A stretch of 64,000 bases of DNA from Hyphococcus luteus (GCF_002943565.1 NZ_PJCH01000017.1:248001-312000), one strand, 5' to 3'; shown: positions 8,619 through 21,902, counted from the first letter of the stretch. The notes: generated by a model from the letters alone, not told the origin. Numbers and translations are program-made.

Positions 8619-9650
8619 TTAGCTGAACGTCTGGATGCGGCGCAAAGTCTTTTCGCTGTCCGGCGGCGGCGTCATGGCGATGCGTTCAAGATCGGAGAAG
8701 ATGCTGGCCACCGTCGGGGCGCGCCCGGCGCCTTTCCCCGTGCAGGTGAACTCCTCGCCATTGGTGTTGATGACGCGGACCGCATTGCCCTCGCCGTCAA
8801 CCCCGGCGAGGAACGCATCGTCGTCGACGCGCTCGAAACGCACCCGGGCGGAAATGCCGCCGTCGGGCGATTTTTTCACCGTGGACAATTGCTTCCAGAC
8901 GCCGCCGAGCTTCACGAATTCGTCGGCCCGTTCGGCCGTTAAGGGTTCGATGCGAATCGAATCCTGCGGGAATTCGCGGCCGAACGCTTCATAAGTGAGG
9001 ATCGAGATTTTCGCGCGCGCGTCCTCGCCGGACAAGTCCGCCGTGGGATCGGGTTCGGCGAAACCGGCCTCCTGTGCGGCTTTGACCGCGCCTTCATAAG
9101 AGGCGCCGTCTTTCATGGCGGAGAGAATATAGTTCACCGTGCCATTGAGGATCGCGGTGATGGAGCGCACGTCGCCCGCTTCGCGCGCGCGGCGCACAGT
9201 TTCGACCATGGGCGCGCCGCCGCCGACAGACGGCGAATAGGCGAGCGTCACATTGTTTTGCTGCGCAAGCTTGTGCAGATCGGCGAGATGGCCGGCGATC
9301 GCCTGTTTGTTGGCGGTCACCACATGAACGCCGCGGGCGAGCGCCGCCGCGATGAGCTTCAGCCCCGCCTCGCCGGAAGGCAGCGCATCGATCACCACAT
9401 CCGGCTGTTCGACCAGAAACACATTGGGATCGGAATAGGTGCGCAGGCCACTGAGCCGTTCATGACGCTCCTTGTCCGGGTTATTCACAAGCCCGGCGCA
9501 CAGCGCATAGGCGCCCGTTTCCTCGGCAAGACGCAACGCCGCGCCCTCGCCGATCACGCCAAGTCCCGCCACCGCCACGCGCAAACGCCGGGGCGCGCTT
9601 AATTTTTCACCAACGCTCACAACAACCTTGTCATCTACATCTACGCACAT
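8619..9650 (-). CDS. hom: Homoserine dehydrogenase, short form without ACT domain
   Basis: Reduces aspartate semialdehyde to homoserine, the branch-point precursor of Met and Thr. 343 aa. N-terminal NAD(P)-binding domain (RVAVAGLGVIGEGAALRL, about residues 24-41), then the catalytic domain with GGGAPMVETVRRAREAGDV, LNGTVNYILSAMKDG, AEPDPTADLSGEDARAK. Typical monofunctional enzymes of about 430 aa carry a C-terminal ACT domain for Thr inhibition; that is absent here. The ATG overlaps metB by 10 nt. The tail after residue 260 binds into the catalytic core and shows no separate regulatory domain. Confidence 0.92.
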   Translation of the reverse strand: MCVDVDDKVVVSVGEKLSAPRRLRVAVAGLGVIGEGAALRLAEETGAYALCAGLVNNPDKERHERLSGLRTYSDPNVFLVEQPDVVIDALPSGEAGLKLIAAALARGVHVVTANKQAIAGHLADLHKLAQQNNVTLAYSPSVGGGAPMVETVRRAREAGDVRSITAILNGTVNYILSAMKDGASYEGAVKAAQEAGFAEPDPTADLSGEDARAKISILTYEAFGREFPQDSIRIEPLTAERADEFVKLGGVWKQLSTVKKSPDGGISARVRFERVDDDAFLAGVDGEGNAVRVINTNGEEFTCTGKGAGRAPTVASIFSDLERIAMTPPPDSEKTLRRIQTFS

Positions 9651-10867
9651 TTGCTTGCCGTCCCCTTCGACAGATACGCCACTTTGCCGGCGCCCGCCTT
9701 CCCTGCAACGTCGAGCGCTTGTTCTATGTCTCGCACAAGATCCTCGGCATGCTCAAGCCCGATGGAAAAGCGGACGAGCCGGTCGGAAATGCCCGCCGTT
9801 TCGCGCGCTTCCGGCGTCATCGCCGCATGGGTCATGGTCGCGGGCGTGCACACAAGGCTCTCAAAGCCGCCGAGGGATTCAGCGATGGTAAACAGGTTCA
9901 ACTGGCGCAGAAGCTCGATGACATCGACGCCTTCAGCGAATTCAATCGAGAACATCGAGCCGAAACCCTTTTGCTGCGCTTTCGCGGTCTCGTGACCCGG
10001 ATGGGATTTGAGACCGGGGAAATAAATGTTTTCGATGCGCGCATCGTTCTCGAGATGCGTCACGATTTCACCCGCCGTCGCCTGCTGGCGCTCGATGCGC
10101 GGGAACAAGGTCCTGAGGCCGCGCAGGGTCATAAAGGAATCGAAGGGCGCGCCGGAAACGCCGGTGCAGTTCGCCCACCAGGCGAGATCGTCGCCGAGCG
10201 CCTGATCCCTGGCGACAACGGCGCCGCCGACAACGTCGGAATGGCCGTTGATGAATTTCGTCGTCGAATGCACGACGATGTCGCAGCCGAGATCGAGCGG
10301 ACGCTGCAGCGCCGGCGACAGGAAGGTGTTGTCGGCGGCGACGATGGCGCCGCATTCCTTCGCCAGTTCGACCACCGCGCGAATGTCGGTGATGCGCAGG
10401 AGCGGGTTGGAGGGCGTTTCAACGAGCACCAGTTTCGGTTTGCGCGCAAAAGCTTTTGCGAGCTCTTCCGGATCGGTCTGGTTTGCGTAGACAAGCTCGA
10501 ACTGGCTGCGCTTGGCGCGCGCCGTCAGAAGCCGGTGCGTGCCGCCGTAACAATCGTGCGGCGCGATCACCACTTCGCCCGGATCGACAAGATTCAGGAG
10601 AAGGTCGAGCGCCGCCATGCCGGAGGAGACGACAACGCCGCGGGCGCCGCCTTCGAGCTGCGCGAGCGCGTCTTCAAGCTGCGTGCGCGACGGGTTGCCG
10701 GAGCGCGCATAGTCGTATTGCGGCTTTTCCAACGGGTCGCGCCAGGCGTAGTTCGCCGATAGATGGATCGGCGGCGACACCGAGTTGAACGCCGGATCAT
10801 CGGCGACGCCCGCCGTCGCGATCAGAGTTTCAGGGCGCAGGGCGTCAGTGTGCTGAGCGTCGCTCAT
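9641..10867 (-). CDS. metB: Cystathionine gamma-synthase
   Basis: PLP enzyme that replaces the acyl group of O-acylhomoserine with cysteine to give cystathionine. 408 aa. Family features resembling enterobacterial MetB: APHDCYGGTHRLL, ETPSNPLLRITDI, VAADNTFLSPALQRPLDLG and the PLP-lysine motif VVHSTTKFINGHSDVVGG, then AWWANCTGVSGAPFDS. The ATG overlaps the metX stop by 4 nt. It could act partly as an O-acylhomoserine sulfhydrylase, but the AWWAN/PFDS segment favours MetB. Confidence 0.88.
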   Translation of the reverse strand: MSDAQHTDALRPETLIATAGVADDPAFNSVSPPIHLSANYAWRDPLEKPQYDYARSGNPSRTQLEDALAQLEGGARGVVVSSGMAALDLLLNLVDPGEVVIAPHDCYGGTHRLLTARAKRSQFELVYANQTDPEELAKAFARKPKLVLVETPSNPLLRITDIRAVVELAKECGAIVAADNTFLSPALQRPLDLGCDIVVHSTTKFINGHSDVVGGAVVARDQALGDDLAWWANCTGVSGAPFDSFMTLRGLRTLFPRIERQQATAGEIVTHLENDARIENIYFPGLKSHPGHETAKAQQKGFGSMFSIEFAEGVDVIELLRQLNLFTIAESLGGFESLVCTPATMTHAAMTPEARETAGISDRLVRFSIGLEHAEDLVRDIEQALDVAGKAGAGKVAYLSKGTASKCA

Positions 10868-11856
10868 GATGTTTTCTCCTCGAGGAATTCTTTGATGTGC
10901 GGGCCGATGACAGCCGTTTCCTTCAAAAACGCGTCATGGCCGTAAAGAGACGGAACCTTGATCAAGCGTGCGCCGTCGACGGCGCCGGCGAGACGCTCCA
11001 GATCGGCGAGCGGCGCCAGCCGGTCGGTTTCCGCGGCGATGATGAGGCTGTCGGCGGAAATCTTCGCCGGGTCGGCGCGATGACGGTCGATGGAGTCCGA
11101 CAACGTCACATAGCGGCGCGCATCCATGCCGTAGGCGTCGCCGCGCGCGATCAGATAGTCGCAGATGTCGTAAGGGTCGCCCGCCGCGGCGCCGGGGGCG
11201 CTTTCAAAGCGCGCCCCGAATTCCTCGGGCGTTCTGTAGGTGATCATGCCGATCTGGCGGGCGAGCGCGACGCCGCCTTCGCCGTCGCCGTGCTTCAGGG
11301 CGAAATCGATGATCCGCCGCTGCACGCCGCGCAGGGCCGTGGCGGAAGGGTGCGGCCGGTCGGGCGCGGAAATCGCGCACAGCTTTTCGATGCGGTCCGG
11401 GAAAAGTTCGGCGAAGACGAGACCGATCATCCCGCCATAGGAGGCGCCCACAAAGCCGTGGAGTTTTTCGATATTGAGGGTGTCGAGAGCGTCGGCGAGC
11501 GCGCGGGCGTGATCGCGCGTCGTCACCGTTTTCGCCGCCTCGCCGGCGTTCGGCAGAAAGTCGAACCCGATGACGCAGTACCGGTCGAGATCGATGAAGC
11601 CGCCGGGCGAAACCATGTCGCGCCACCAGCCCTCGCCGTCCTTGCAAGTCGCAACGACGCGGCCCGCGGAAATGCCGCCGGCGACGGCGATGGCCGGCTT
11701 TTCAAGATCGCCGTAAACGCGGACTTTCAGCTCCGGGCGGCTCAAGCTTTCGCCGCTGTCCAGAATGAAATCCGAAGGCAGAAACACGGTGACGTCACAG
11801 AAAGGCTGAGACTTCAGCCCCTCTTTGCCGGTCCGTTCTTCTGTCGCTGCTGACAT
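10864..11856 (-). CDS. metX: Homoserine O-acyltransferase (MetX family)
   Basis: Alpha/beta-hydrolase-fold enzyme that acylates homoserine. 330 aa from the ATG at 11856, selected over an upstream in-frame TTG (11886) because GGAGAGAC lies at proper spacing. The nucleophile elbow is GFVGASYGGMIGLVFAELFP with Ser in GASYGG; the His of the triad is in SLYGHDAFLKE and Asp in AAETDRLAPL. The elbow departs from the common GGSMGGMQ of acetyltransferases, so the acyl donor (acetyl- or succinyl-CoA) cannot be assigned from sequence. First gene of the met/pro unit and the direct target of the SAM-I switch. Confidence 0.87.
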   Translation of the reverse strand: MSAATEERTGKEGLKSQPFCDVTVFLPSDFILDSGESLSRPELKVRVYGDLEKPAIAVAGGISAGRVVATCKDGEGWWRDMVSPGGFIDLDRYCVIGFDFLPNAGEAAKTVTTRDHARALADALDTLNIEKLHGFVGASYGGMIGLVFAELFPDRIEKLCAISAPDRPHPSATALRGVQRRIIDFALKHGDGEGGVALARQIGMITYRTPEEFGARFESAPGAAAGDPYDICDYLIARGDAYGMDARRYVTLSDSIDRHRADPAKISADSLIIAAETDRLAPLADLERLAGAVDGARLIKVPSLYGHDAFLKETAVIGPHIKEFLEEKTS

Positions 11857-11861
11857 GCCTA

Positions 11862-11946
11862 GTCTCTCCGCGTCAAACCCGTTCAACTCGATCAGGAAAT
11901 TCGCTTGAGAGACCTCATCGGACGATCATCGTCGGTCGTCGTCCGA
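11862..11946 (-). promoter_or_regulatory. metX: Expression platform of the SAM riboswitch (anti-SD region)
   Basis: Immediately after the aptamer a perfect 8-bp inverted repeat TCGGACGA / TCGTCCGA (11918-11946) can form. The segment GTCTCTC (11907-11913) is complementary both to GAGAGA at the aptamer 3' edge (11951-11956) and to the metX Shine-Dalgarno GGAGAGAC (11862-11869). No T run is present, so translational rather than termination control is inferred: aptamer folding would release GTCTCTC to mask the SD. Confidence 0.55.
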
Positions 11947-12067
11947 CTCATCTCTCGGGAAGAAAGAAACCTTCCCGCAGGAATTGGCACCTTTCCTAAA
12001 AGCCGGTCAGGCTTTTCGGCGGTTGCCCCAGCGTCAACGGGCCTATCCCTCAGCTGGTCTTGATGAG
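11947..12067 (-). promoter_or_regulatory. SAM-I (S-box) riboswitch aptamer
   Basis: The minus-strand transcript shows the S-box core in order: P1 CTCATC, AAGA, CTGAGGGA, GGCCCGTTGACGC, GGGGCAACC, GGTGCCAATTCCTGC, a short P4 hairpin (GGGAAGG...TTCCC), GAGA and P1' GATGAG. Spacing and conserved blocks fit SAM-I, not SAM-II or SAM-IV. It sits directly upstream of metX and about 3-4 nt after the predicted transcription start, which is the expected place. SAM binding should lower expression of metX-metB-hom and probably proBA. Confidence 0.92.
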
Positions 12068-12076
12068 TTGATCAGG

Positions 12077-12105
12077 GTGATACTTTGCGCCCGCGGCGCC
12101 GTCAA
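12077..12105 (-). promoter_or_regulatory. Sigma70-type promoter of the met operon
   Basis: TTGACG (12100-12105), 17-nt spacer, TATCAC (12077-12082). The predicted start around 12070 lies just before riboswitch P1, which independently supports the call. Confidence 0.7.
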
Positions 12106-12177
12106 CAGGATATCGTAAGCGTTGCCTAATTTTAGCAGAAAAAGCTTCTATGATGAAATAATCGGGCGAAGGCGCCC

Positions 12178-13449
12178 TCACCGCTCCGGCGTCTCCCATT
12201 CGGCGGGCGGGACATGGCGGCGCTGCAGCCGGATGGCGAGGCCGAGCGAGACGCCCACCCCGATGGCGATGGTGAGGTCCGTGGCGACGGTAAGAACCAG
12301 GGTCGTGACCAGAAGCGCGCGGTCCGACAGCCGCCCTTCGAGAAAGTGGGCCTTCCATTTATGCGGCTCGCTCATGTTCCAGGCGGTGATCATCAACAGC
12401 CCGGCGAGCGCCGGCATGGCGAGATAGCCGGCGAGCGGCGCGGCGATGAGCATGACGATCAAAATCGTCAGCGCATGGACGATCCCCGCCATCGGGGTCT
12501 TGCCCCCGGCCCTGATATTCGTCGCCGTGCGCGCAATGGCGCCGGTCGCGGGCAGGCCGCCGAAAAGCGCCGAGCCGACATTGGCCGCGCCCTGCGCCAG
12601 CACCTCCGCATTGGGACGGTGCCTTCCGTCGCCGCTCATCTTGTCGGCGACCATGGCGGAAAGCAGCGATTCAACGCCCGCCAGAAAGGCGATGACGAAA
12701 GCCGACGGCAGGAGCTCGAGCACCCGCTCATAAGACGTAAACGCCGGCAAGGACGGCGCCGGCAAATGGTTCGGCAAGTCGCCGAAGCGCGAGGCGATCG
12801 TATCCACCGGCCCCCCCATGATCGCGGCCGCCGCCGAGGTCGCCGCGACAGCGACGATGAGGCCTGGCAATTTCGGCGCGAGGCGGCGCAACAGGACGAT
12901 GCACGCAATTGTCGCCGCGCCCAGACCGAAAGCCGCGGGACTGAAGCTCGCTCTCGCTTGCCACAGGACAGGCAGTTTCTCGAAAAACGCCGCGGGAAGG
13001 TGATCGGCGGAAAGCCCAAAGAGGTCCTTGACCTGGCTGAAGGCGATCAGGACGGCGATGCCGATAGTGAAGCCGTTGACCACCGCCTCAGGCACGAAGG
13101 CGATCAGCCGGCCGGCGCGCAAAACCCCCGAGACCAGAAGGATGATCCCGGCCATGAAGGTCGCGAGCACCAGCCCGTCATAGCCGTGATTGGCGATGAC
13201 GTCGTAGACGACGACGATGAAGGCGCCGGTCGGTCCGCCGATCTGGAACCGGCTGCCGCCGAGCGCCGAAATCAGAAAGCCGCCGATGATCGCTGTGACG
13301 ATCCCCTTTTCGGGGCTCGCGCCCGACGCAATCGCGATGGCGAGGCTCAGGGGCATCGCCACCATGGCGACGGTGACGCCGGCAAAGAGGTCGCCCCAAA
13401 AAAGCTTCAGCGAGTAGTTTTCAAGGGTCGTCAGTAGTTTGGGCTTCAT
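12178..13449 (-). CDS. SulP-family anion permease lacking a STAS domain
   Basis: Inner-membrane SLC26/SulP transporter, 423 aa, about 10-14 membrane segments. SulP features: DLFAGVTVAMVAMPLSLAIAIASG near residues 20-43 (read as DLFAGVTVAMVAMPLSLAI), GSRFQIGGPTGAFIVVV, VNGFTIGIAVLIAFSQ, AGVESLLSAMVADKMSG and GGLPATGAIARTATNIRAG. The substrate could be sulfate, bicarbonate or another anion; sequence alone does not decide. Most bacterial members continue with a cytoplasmic STAS domain to about 550 aa; here the frame stops after the last membrane helix and nothing STAS-like follows. A small GGGCG/CGCCC hairpin overlaps the stop. It follows an AraC gene by 18 nt. Confidence 0.88.
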   Translation of the reverse strand: MKPKLLTTLENYSLKLFWGDLFAGVTVAMVAMPLSLAIAIASGASPEKGIVTAIIGGFLISALGGSRFQIGGPTGAFIVVVYDVIANHGYDGLVLATFMAGIILLVSGVLRAGRLIAFVPEAVVNGFTIGIAVLIAFSQVKDLFGLSADHLPAAFFEKLPVLWQARASFSPAAFGLGAATIACIVLLRRLAPKLPGLIVAVAATSAAAAIMGGPVDTIASRFGDLPNHLPAPSLPAFTSYERVLELLPSAFVIAFLAGVESLLSAMVADKMSGDGRHRPNAEVLAQGAANVGSALFGGLPATGAIARTATNIRAGGKTPMAGIVHALTILIVMLIAAPLAGYLAMPALAGLLMITAWNMSEPHKWKAHFLEGRLSDRALLVTTLVLTVATDLTIAIGVGVSLGLAIRLQRRHVPPAEWETPER

Positions 13450-13467
13450 GAGCTGGCGTCTTGTCCC

Positions 13468-14310
13468 TCACCCGACCAGGCTGAAGGGCGAGCCGTGATT
13501 GATCTTGAGCCGTTCTTCAAGGGTCATGCGCACGAGGATATGCGGCCCGTTGATGAATTCCTGCGGCGTGCGGCCATTAAACTGTTTGAACTCGCGAATG
13601 AAGTGCGCCTGATCATAATAAGCGGCCCGGGCGATGTCGCGCCAGTCGGAAAGGTTCATCCAGGTGAGCCGGTTCGCCGCATGCAAGGCCCGGAACTTGC
13701 GGTGAAGCCGTTTCGGCCCGGCCCCGAAATAGGCCTTGCACAGCCGCTCGATCTGCCGGTGAGACAGGTCCACATGGTCGAGGAGATGTTCGATCTCGTT
13801 CGGCTCGGGATCGACGATCCAATGCGTCGCCTGCTCAATAAAATCGTCATGAACCAGACGTTTTTCGGATACGAAGGACGAAAACAGAGCGTCCGCCGCC
13901 CGGACGACGGCGTCATTGTCCTTCTGGCCGAAGATTTCCGCGATCAGCGGTTTCGCCGCTGACGGCACATATTCCTGAAGCGGGGCGTGGTCGTCGGCGA
14001 GCTTTTCGGCGCTGACGGAAAACAGGCGCCGCCAGCCGAGCGGCGTGATCGCAGCGCCGAAAATGCGGGTGCCGGCCGCGAACTTGATCCGGCTCCAGCC
14101 ATAGGTCGGCCCGCAAAGCGCCGCGTCGCCCGGCTGGAAATCGGCGTCTTCGCCGCTGAGATTGGACGCCACATGCCCCTGCAGAATGAACCGCACATTA
14201 GCGATCTCCGCGCGCATGATGTCGGAAACCTCAAAGGGGAGCGATACGAAATAATAACTGCTGACGAGCTCCCTCAGGGCCGGCGCGGGTTCATAATACG
14301 AAAATTCCAC
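13468..14310 (-). CDS. AraC-family transcriptional regulator
   Basis: 280 aa. The N-terminal ~150 residues form a cupin-like sensing region (residues about 30-115); the C-terminal AraC HTH spans about 170-265, with the second helix-turn-helix block DIARAAYYDQAHFIREFKQF followed by NGRTPQEF, the classical second HTH signature. GTG at 14310 is chosen because GGAGCGG lies upstream; no suitable ATG exists. It is co-directional with and 18 nt from the SulP gene, so it may regulate that transporter; the ligand is unknown. Confidence 0.85.
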   Translation of the reverse strand: MEFSYYEPAPALRELVSSYYFVSLPFEVSDIMRAEIANVRFILQGHVASNLSGEDADFQPGDAALCGPTYGWSRIKFAAGTRIFGAAITPLGWRRLFSVSAEKLADDHAPLQEYVPSAAKPLIAEIFGQKDNDAVVRAADALFSSFVSEKRLVHDDFIEQATHWIVDPEPNEIEHLLDHVDLSHRQIERLCKAYFGAGPKRLHRKFRALHAANRLTWMNLSDWRDIARAAYYDQAHFIREFKQFNGRTPQEFINGPHILVRMTLEERLKINHGSPFSLVG

Positions 14311-14565
14311 TCAACCGCTCCATGGGCGTCGGCGCGCCAAATTCGTCTTCCCTGCTTTTAAGGGTTGGTGTCGAGAATTTACAATCCTCCGCATGCGATT
14401 GAAGCCATGATCGCCATGGCCGTAAAAATGTCGCGGCGAAAAATTACGATGAGTTGCGTAAAGCAGCTGCGCTTCGCCTTCGAGGCGACGGCGCAATTGG
14501 CTGCGCGCTGCGAATGCGAACAGACAGGTAAGGGTTAGTCCCCCTTGGCGCCTGCGCGGAGCGTT
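14311..14565. other. Intergenic region between alaC and the AraC gene
   Basis: 255 nt. It should hold the promoter of the AraC/SulP pair. No convincing -35/-10 pair, no RNA gene and no terminator with a T run was found. A 43-codon plus-strand frame (14407-14538) lacks supporting features. Confidence 0.5.
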
Positions 14566-15750
14566 TCAGTTTCCCTGAAACACTCTGCGCAGGTTTCTCG
14601 CCGCCTGGCGGATGCGCTGCTGGTTTTCGACAAGCCCGATGCGCACAAACCCTTCGCCATATTCGCCGAAGCCGAGCCCCGGCGCGACGGCGACGTCGGC
14701 GCGCTCGATCAGCATCTTGGAGAACTCGACCGACCCCATGGCCTTGTATTTTTCCGGGATCTCCGCCCAGGCGAACATGGACGCTTCGGGCGTCGGGATG
14801 TCCCAGCCGGCCATGGCGAAAGCGTCGATCAGAACGTCGCGGCGGCGCTTATAAGTCTCGCGGATTTCCTCGACGCACTCCCACGGCCCGTCGAGCGCGG
14901 CGACCGCCGCGACCTGGATCGGCGTGAAGGCGCCGTAGTCGAGATAGGATTTCACCCTTGCGAGCGCATTGATGAGCCGTTCATTGCCGACCGCCATGCC
15001 GACGCGCCAGCCCGCCATGGCGAAGGTTTTCGACAGGGAGTTGATCTCGACGGCGATGTCTCTCGCGCCCTCGACTTCGAGGATCGACGGCGGCGGAACG
15101 TCCCCGAAATAGATCTCGCCATAAGCGAGGTCGGAGAGGATGATGATCTCGTGCTTTTTCGCGAGCGCCACGGCGTCCTTGTAGAAATCGAGGCCGACCG
15201 TCTGCGCCGTGGGGTTCGAGGGATAATTCAACACCATCGCCCGCGGCTTCATATGCGCCTTGCCGATGGCTTCGGACAAGCCGGAAAGATAGTCCTCCGG
15301 CGACGGCGCGGGCACGGGCAGGATCACCCCGCCCGCGATGATGAAACCGAAAGCGTGGATCGGATAGGCCGGGTTCGGCGCGAGGATGACGTCGCCCGGC
15401 CCGGTGATCGCCTGGGCGAGGTTCGCAAAGCCTTCCTTGGAGCCGATGGTGGCGACGATTTCCGTTTCGGGATTGAGCGAGACGTTGAAACGGCGCTCGT
15501 AATAACGGGCCATGGCGCGCCGCAAGCCGACGATCCCGCGCGAGGCGGAATAGCGATGCGCCTTCGGATTGCGCGCGGTCTCGCACAGCTTGTCGACGAT
15601 ATGCGCCGGCGTCGGCATGTCGGGATTGCCCATGCCGAGATCGATGATGTCGTGCTTTTCGGCGCGCAGCTTCGCCTTCAGCTTGTTCACCTCCTCGAAG
15701 ACGTAAGGAGGCAGCTTCTGGATGCGGTAGAATTCTTCTTCTGTCGGCAT
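14566..15750 (-). CDS. alaC: Alanine-forming aminotransferase (AlaC-like, class I/II)
   Basis: PLP transaminase converting pyruvate plus glutamate to alanine plus 2-oxoglutarate. 394 aa. Closely follows the E. coli AlaC pattern: LPPYVFEEVNKLKA, IIDLGMGNPDMPTPAHIV, TIGSKEGFANLAQA, NYPSNPTAQTV, the PLP lysine in NSLSKTFAMAGWRVGMAVG, and FAWAEIPEKYKAMGS. It is the last gene downstream of gltD-gltB on the same strand, 123 nt after gltB, fitting use of newly made glutamate for alanine. A wider role as a branched or aromatic aminotransferase is possible. Confidence 0.87.
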   Translation of the reverse strand: MPTEEEFYRIQKLPPYVFEEVNKLKAKLRAEKHDIIDLGMGNPDMPTPAHIVDKLCETARNPKAHRYSASRGIVGLRRAMARYYERRFNVSLNPETEIVATIGSKEGFANLAQAITGPGDVILAPNPAYPIHAFGFIIAGGVILPVPAPSPEDYLSGLSEAIGKAHMKPRAMVLNYPSNPTAQTVGLDFYKDAVALAKKHEIIILSDLAYGEIYFGDVPPPSILEVEGARDIAVEINSLSKTFAMAGWRVGMAVGNERLINALARVKSYLDYGAFTPIQVAAVAALDGPWECVEEIRETYKRRRDVLIDAFAMAGWDIPTPEASMFAWAEIPEKYKAMGSVEFSKMLIERADVAVAPGLGFGEYGEGFVRIGLVENQQRIRQAARNLRRVFQGN

Positions 15751-15873
15751 GATGGCTGGGCTTGCCCGATCCTGACTACAACAAAGCTTATTGCGGGCGA
15801 ATGGCGCGGTTTCAAGGCGCCGCCGGGGCCTTGCCTTGATTTAAAGAAGGCGCCCGGGGCGTACAAACCATCG

Positions 15874-20388
<4,515 letters not shown>

Positions 20389-20438
20389 CGGCTTGGTCTT
20401 CTTATTTTGTTGTTGCGAGGGCGGGGTTTGGCGGCGGC

Positions 20439-21869
20439 TTACTGGGCGGCGAGAGGACGCGTTCGCGCGTCTTTAAGCCGCTCTGTAATGGCCGCGGCGG
20501 CTTTCCGCCCGTCCACAATCGCCCATACTACGAGCGAGGCGCCGCGGACAATATCGCCCGCCGCATAAACCCCCGGCAGCGCGGTTTCGAGGGTTTCCCC
20601 ATCGACCCGCAACGTGCCATAGGCGGTCGTCTTCAGTTCCGGCGCGTCAAACAGCGCCGGCATGTCTTCCGGCTCGAAACCGAGTGCCTTGACGACGAGG
20701 TCGGCCTCAAGATCGAATTCCGCGCCGTCGATCTCCACCGGCGCGCGCCTTCCGCTCGCGTCCGGCGCGCCAAGCTCCATGCGCGCGACGCGGATGCCGG
20801 CGGCCTTCGCCGCGTCGCCGCGGACCGCTTTCGGCGCGGCGAGCCATTCGAAAATGACGCCCTCTTCTTCGGCGTTGGCGGTTTCCCGGGCCGAGCCCGG
20901 CATGTTCTTGCGGTCGCGCCTGTAAAGACAGGTGACCGACGTCGCGCCCTGGCGCACGGCGGTCCTGACGCAGTCCATGGCGGTGTCGCCGCCGCCGATG
21001 ACGACGACTTTTTTGCCGTCCGCATTGAGTTCGCCCGAATCGAACGCGTCGACCTTGTCGCCCAGGCCTTCGCGGTTCGAGGCGGTGAGATAATCGAGCG
21101 CGGCGACGACGCCTGCGCTGCCCGAGCCGGGGCAGACGAGATCGCGCGCCTTGTAAACGCCTGTGGCGATCAGCACCGCGTCATGCTCGGCGCGGATTTC
21201 GCCGAACGCCATATCCTTGCCGATATCCACATTGCGCACGAACTCGACGCCGCTCTTTTCGAGATGCTCCGTGCGCCGGCCGACGACGTGTTTGTCGAGT
21301 TTGAAATTCGGAATGCCGTAAACGAGGAGCCCGCCGGTGCGGTCGTAACGGTCGTAAACTTTGACCTGGAAGCCTTCCTTGCGCAGCTCTTCGGCGGCGG
21401 CGAGACCGGCGGGGCCGGCGCCGATAATGCCGACGGATTCAGCGCGCTCGACGGCGGGCTTAACCGGCTTGATCCAGCCCTCCTCCCAGGCGGTTTCGGT
21501 GATGAACTGCTCCACCGCGCCGATGGTCACCGTGCCGTGGCCGGACTGTTCGATGACGCAGGAGCCTTCGCAAAGCCGGTCCTGCGGACAGATCCGGCCG
21601 CACACTTCCGGCATGTTGTTGGTGGCGGAGGAGACGGCGTAGGCCTCTTCGAGGCGGCCTTCTGCGACCAGCTTCAGCCAGTCGGGAATGTCGTTGCCGA
21701 GCGGGCAATGGTCCTGACAGAACGGGATCCCGCATTGCGAACAGCGCGCAGCCTGCGCCGCCGCGCGATCCCGGGCGAAAGGCGCATAGATCTCATCAAA
21801 ATCCCGGCGCCTTACGCCGGGATTTCGCTTCGTCGGGGTCTCGCGGTCGCGCGAGACGAATTTCAGCAT
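20439..21869 (-). CDS. gltD: Glutamate synthase (NADPH) small subunit
   Basis: Supplies electrons from NADPH through FAD and two 4Fe-4S clusters to GltB. 476 aa. N-terminal cluster cysteines in CSQCGIPFCQDHCPLGNDIP and CGRICPQDRLCEGSC; FAD-binding IGAGPAGLAAAEELRKEG; NADPH-binding VVVIGGGDTAMDCVRTA; C-terminal FAD closure GVYAAGDIVRGASLVVWAI. It precedes gltB in transcription order and follows amtB by 33 nt, so the GOGAT genes are tied to ammonium uptake. Confidence 0.97.
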   Translation of the reverse strand: MLKFVSRDRETPTKRNPGVRRRDFDEIYAPFARDRAAAQAARCSQCGIPFCQDHCPLGNDIPDWLKLVAEGRLEEAYAVSSATNNMPEVCGRICPQDRLCEGSCVIEQSGHGTVTIGAVEQFITETAWEEGWIKPVKPAVERAESVGIIGAGPAGLAAAEELRKEGFQVKVYDRYDRTGGLLVYGIPNFKLDKHVVGRRTEHLEKSGVEFVRNVDIGKDMAFGEIRAEHDAVLIATGVYKARDLVCPGSGSAGVVAALDYLTASNREGLGDKVDAFDSGELNADGKKVVVIGGGDTAMDCVRTAVRQGATSVTCLYRRDRKNMPGSARETANAEEEGVIFEWLAAPKAVRGDAAKAAGIRVARMELGAPDASGRRAPVEIDGAEFDLEADLVVKALGFEPEDMPALFDAPELKTTAYGTLRVDGETLETALPGVYAAGDIVRGASLVVWAIVDGRKAAAAITERLKDARTRPLAAQ

Positions 21870-21902
21870 GCGCTCAGAAATATGAGCCTCCCAGAGTTCA
21901 AA

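Noticed and set aside
11856-11886. Upstream TTG start for metX
   Set aside because: The ATG at 11856 has a good SD whose masking explains the riboswitch; the TTG would start inside the expression platform.
14407-14538. 43-aa plus-strand ORF in the alaC-AraC gap
   Set aside because: No SD, no recognisable motif, and antisense to the likely promoter region of the AraC gene.
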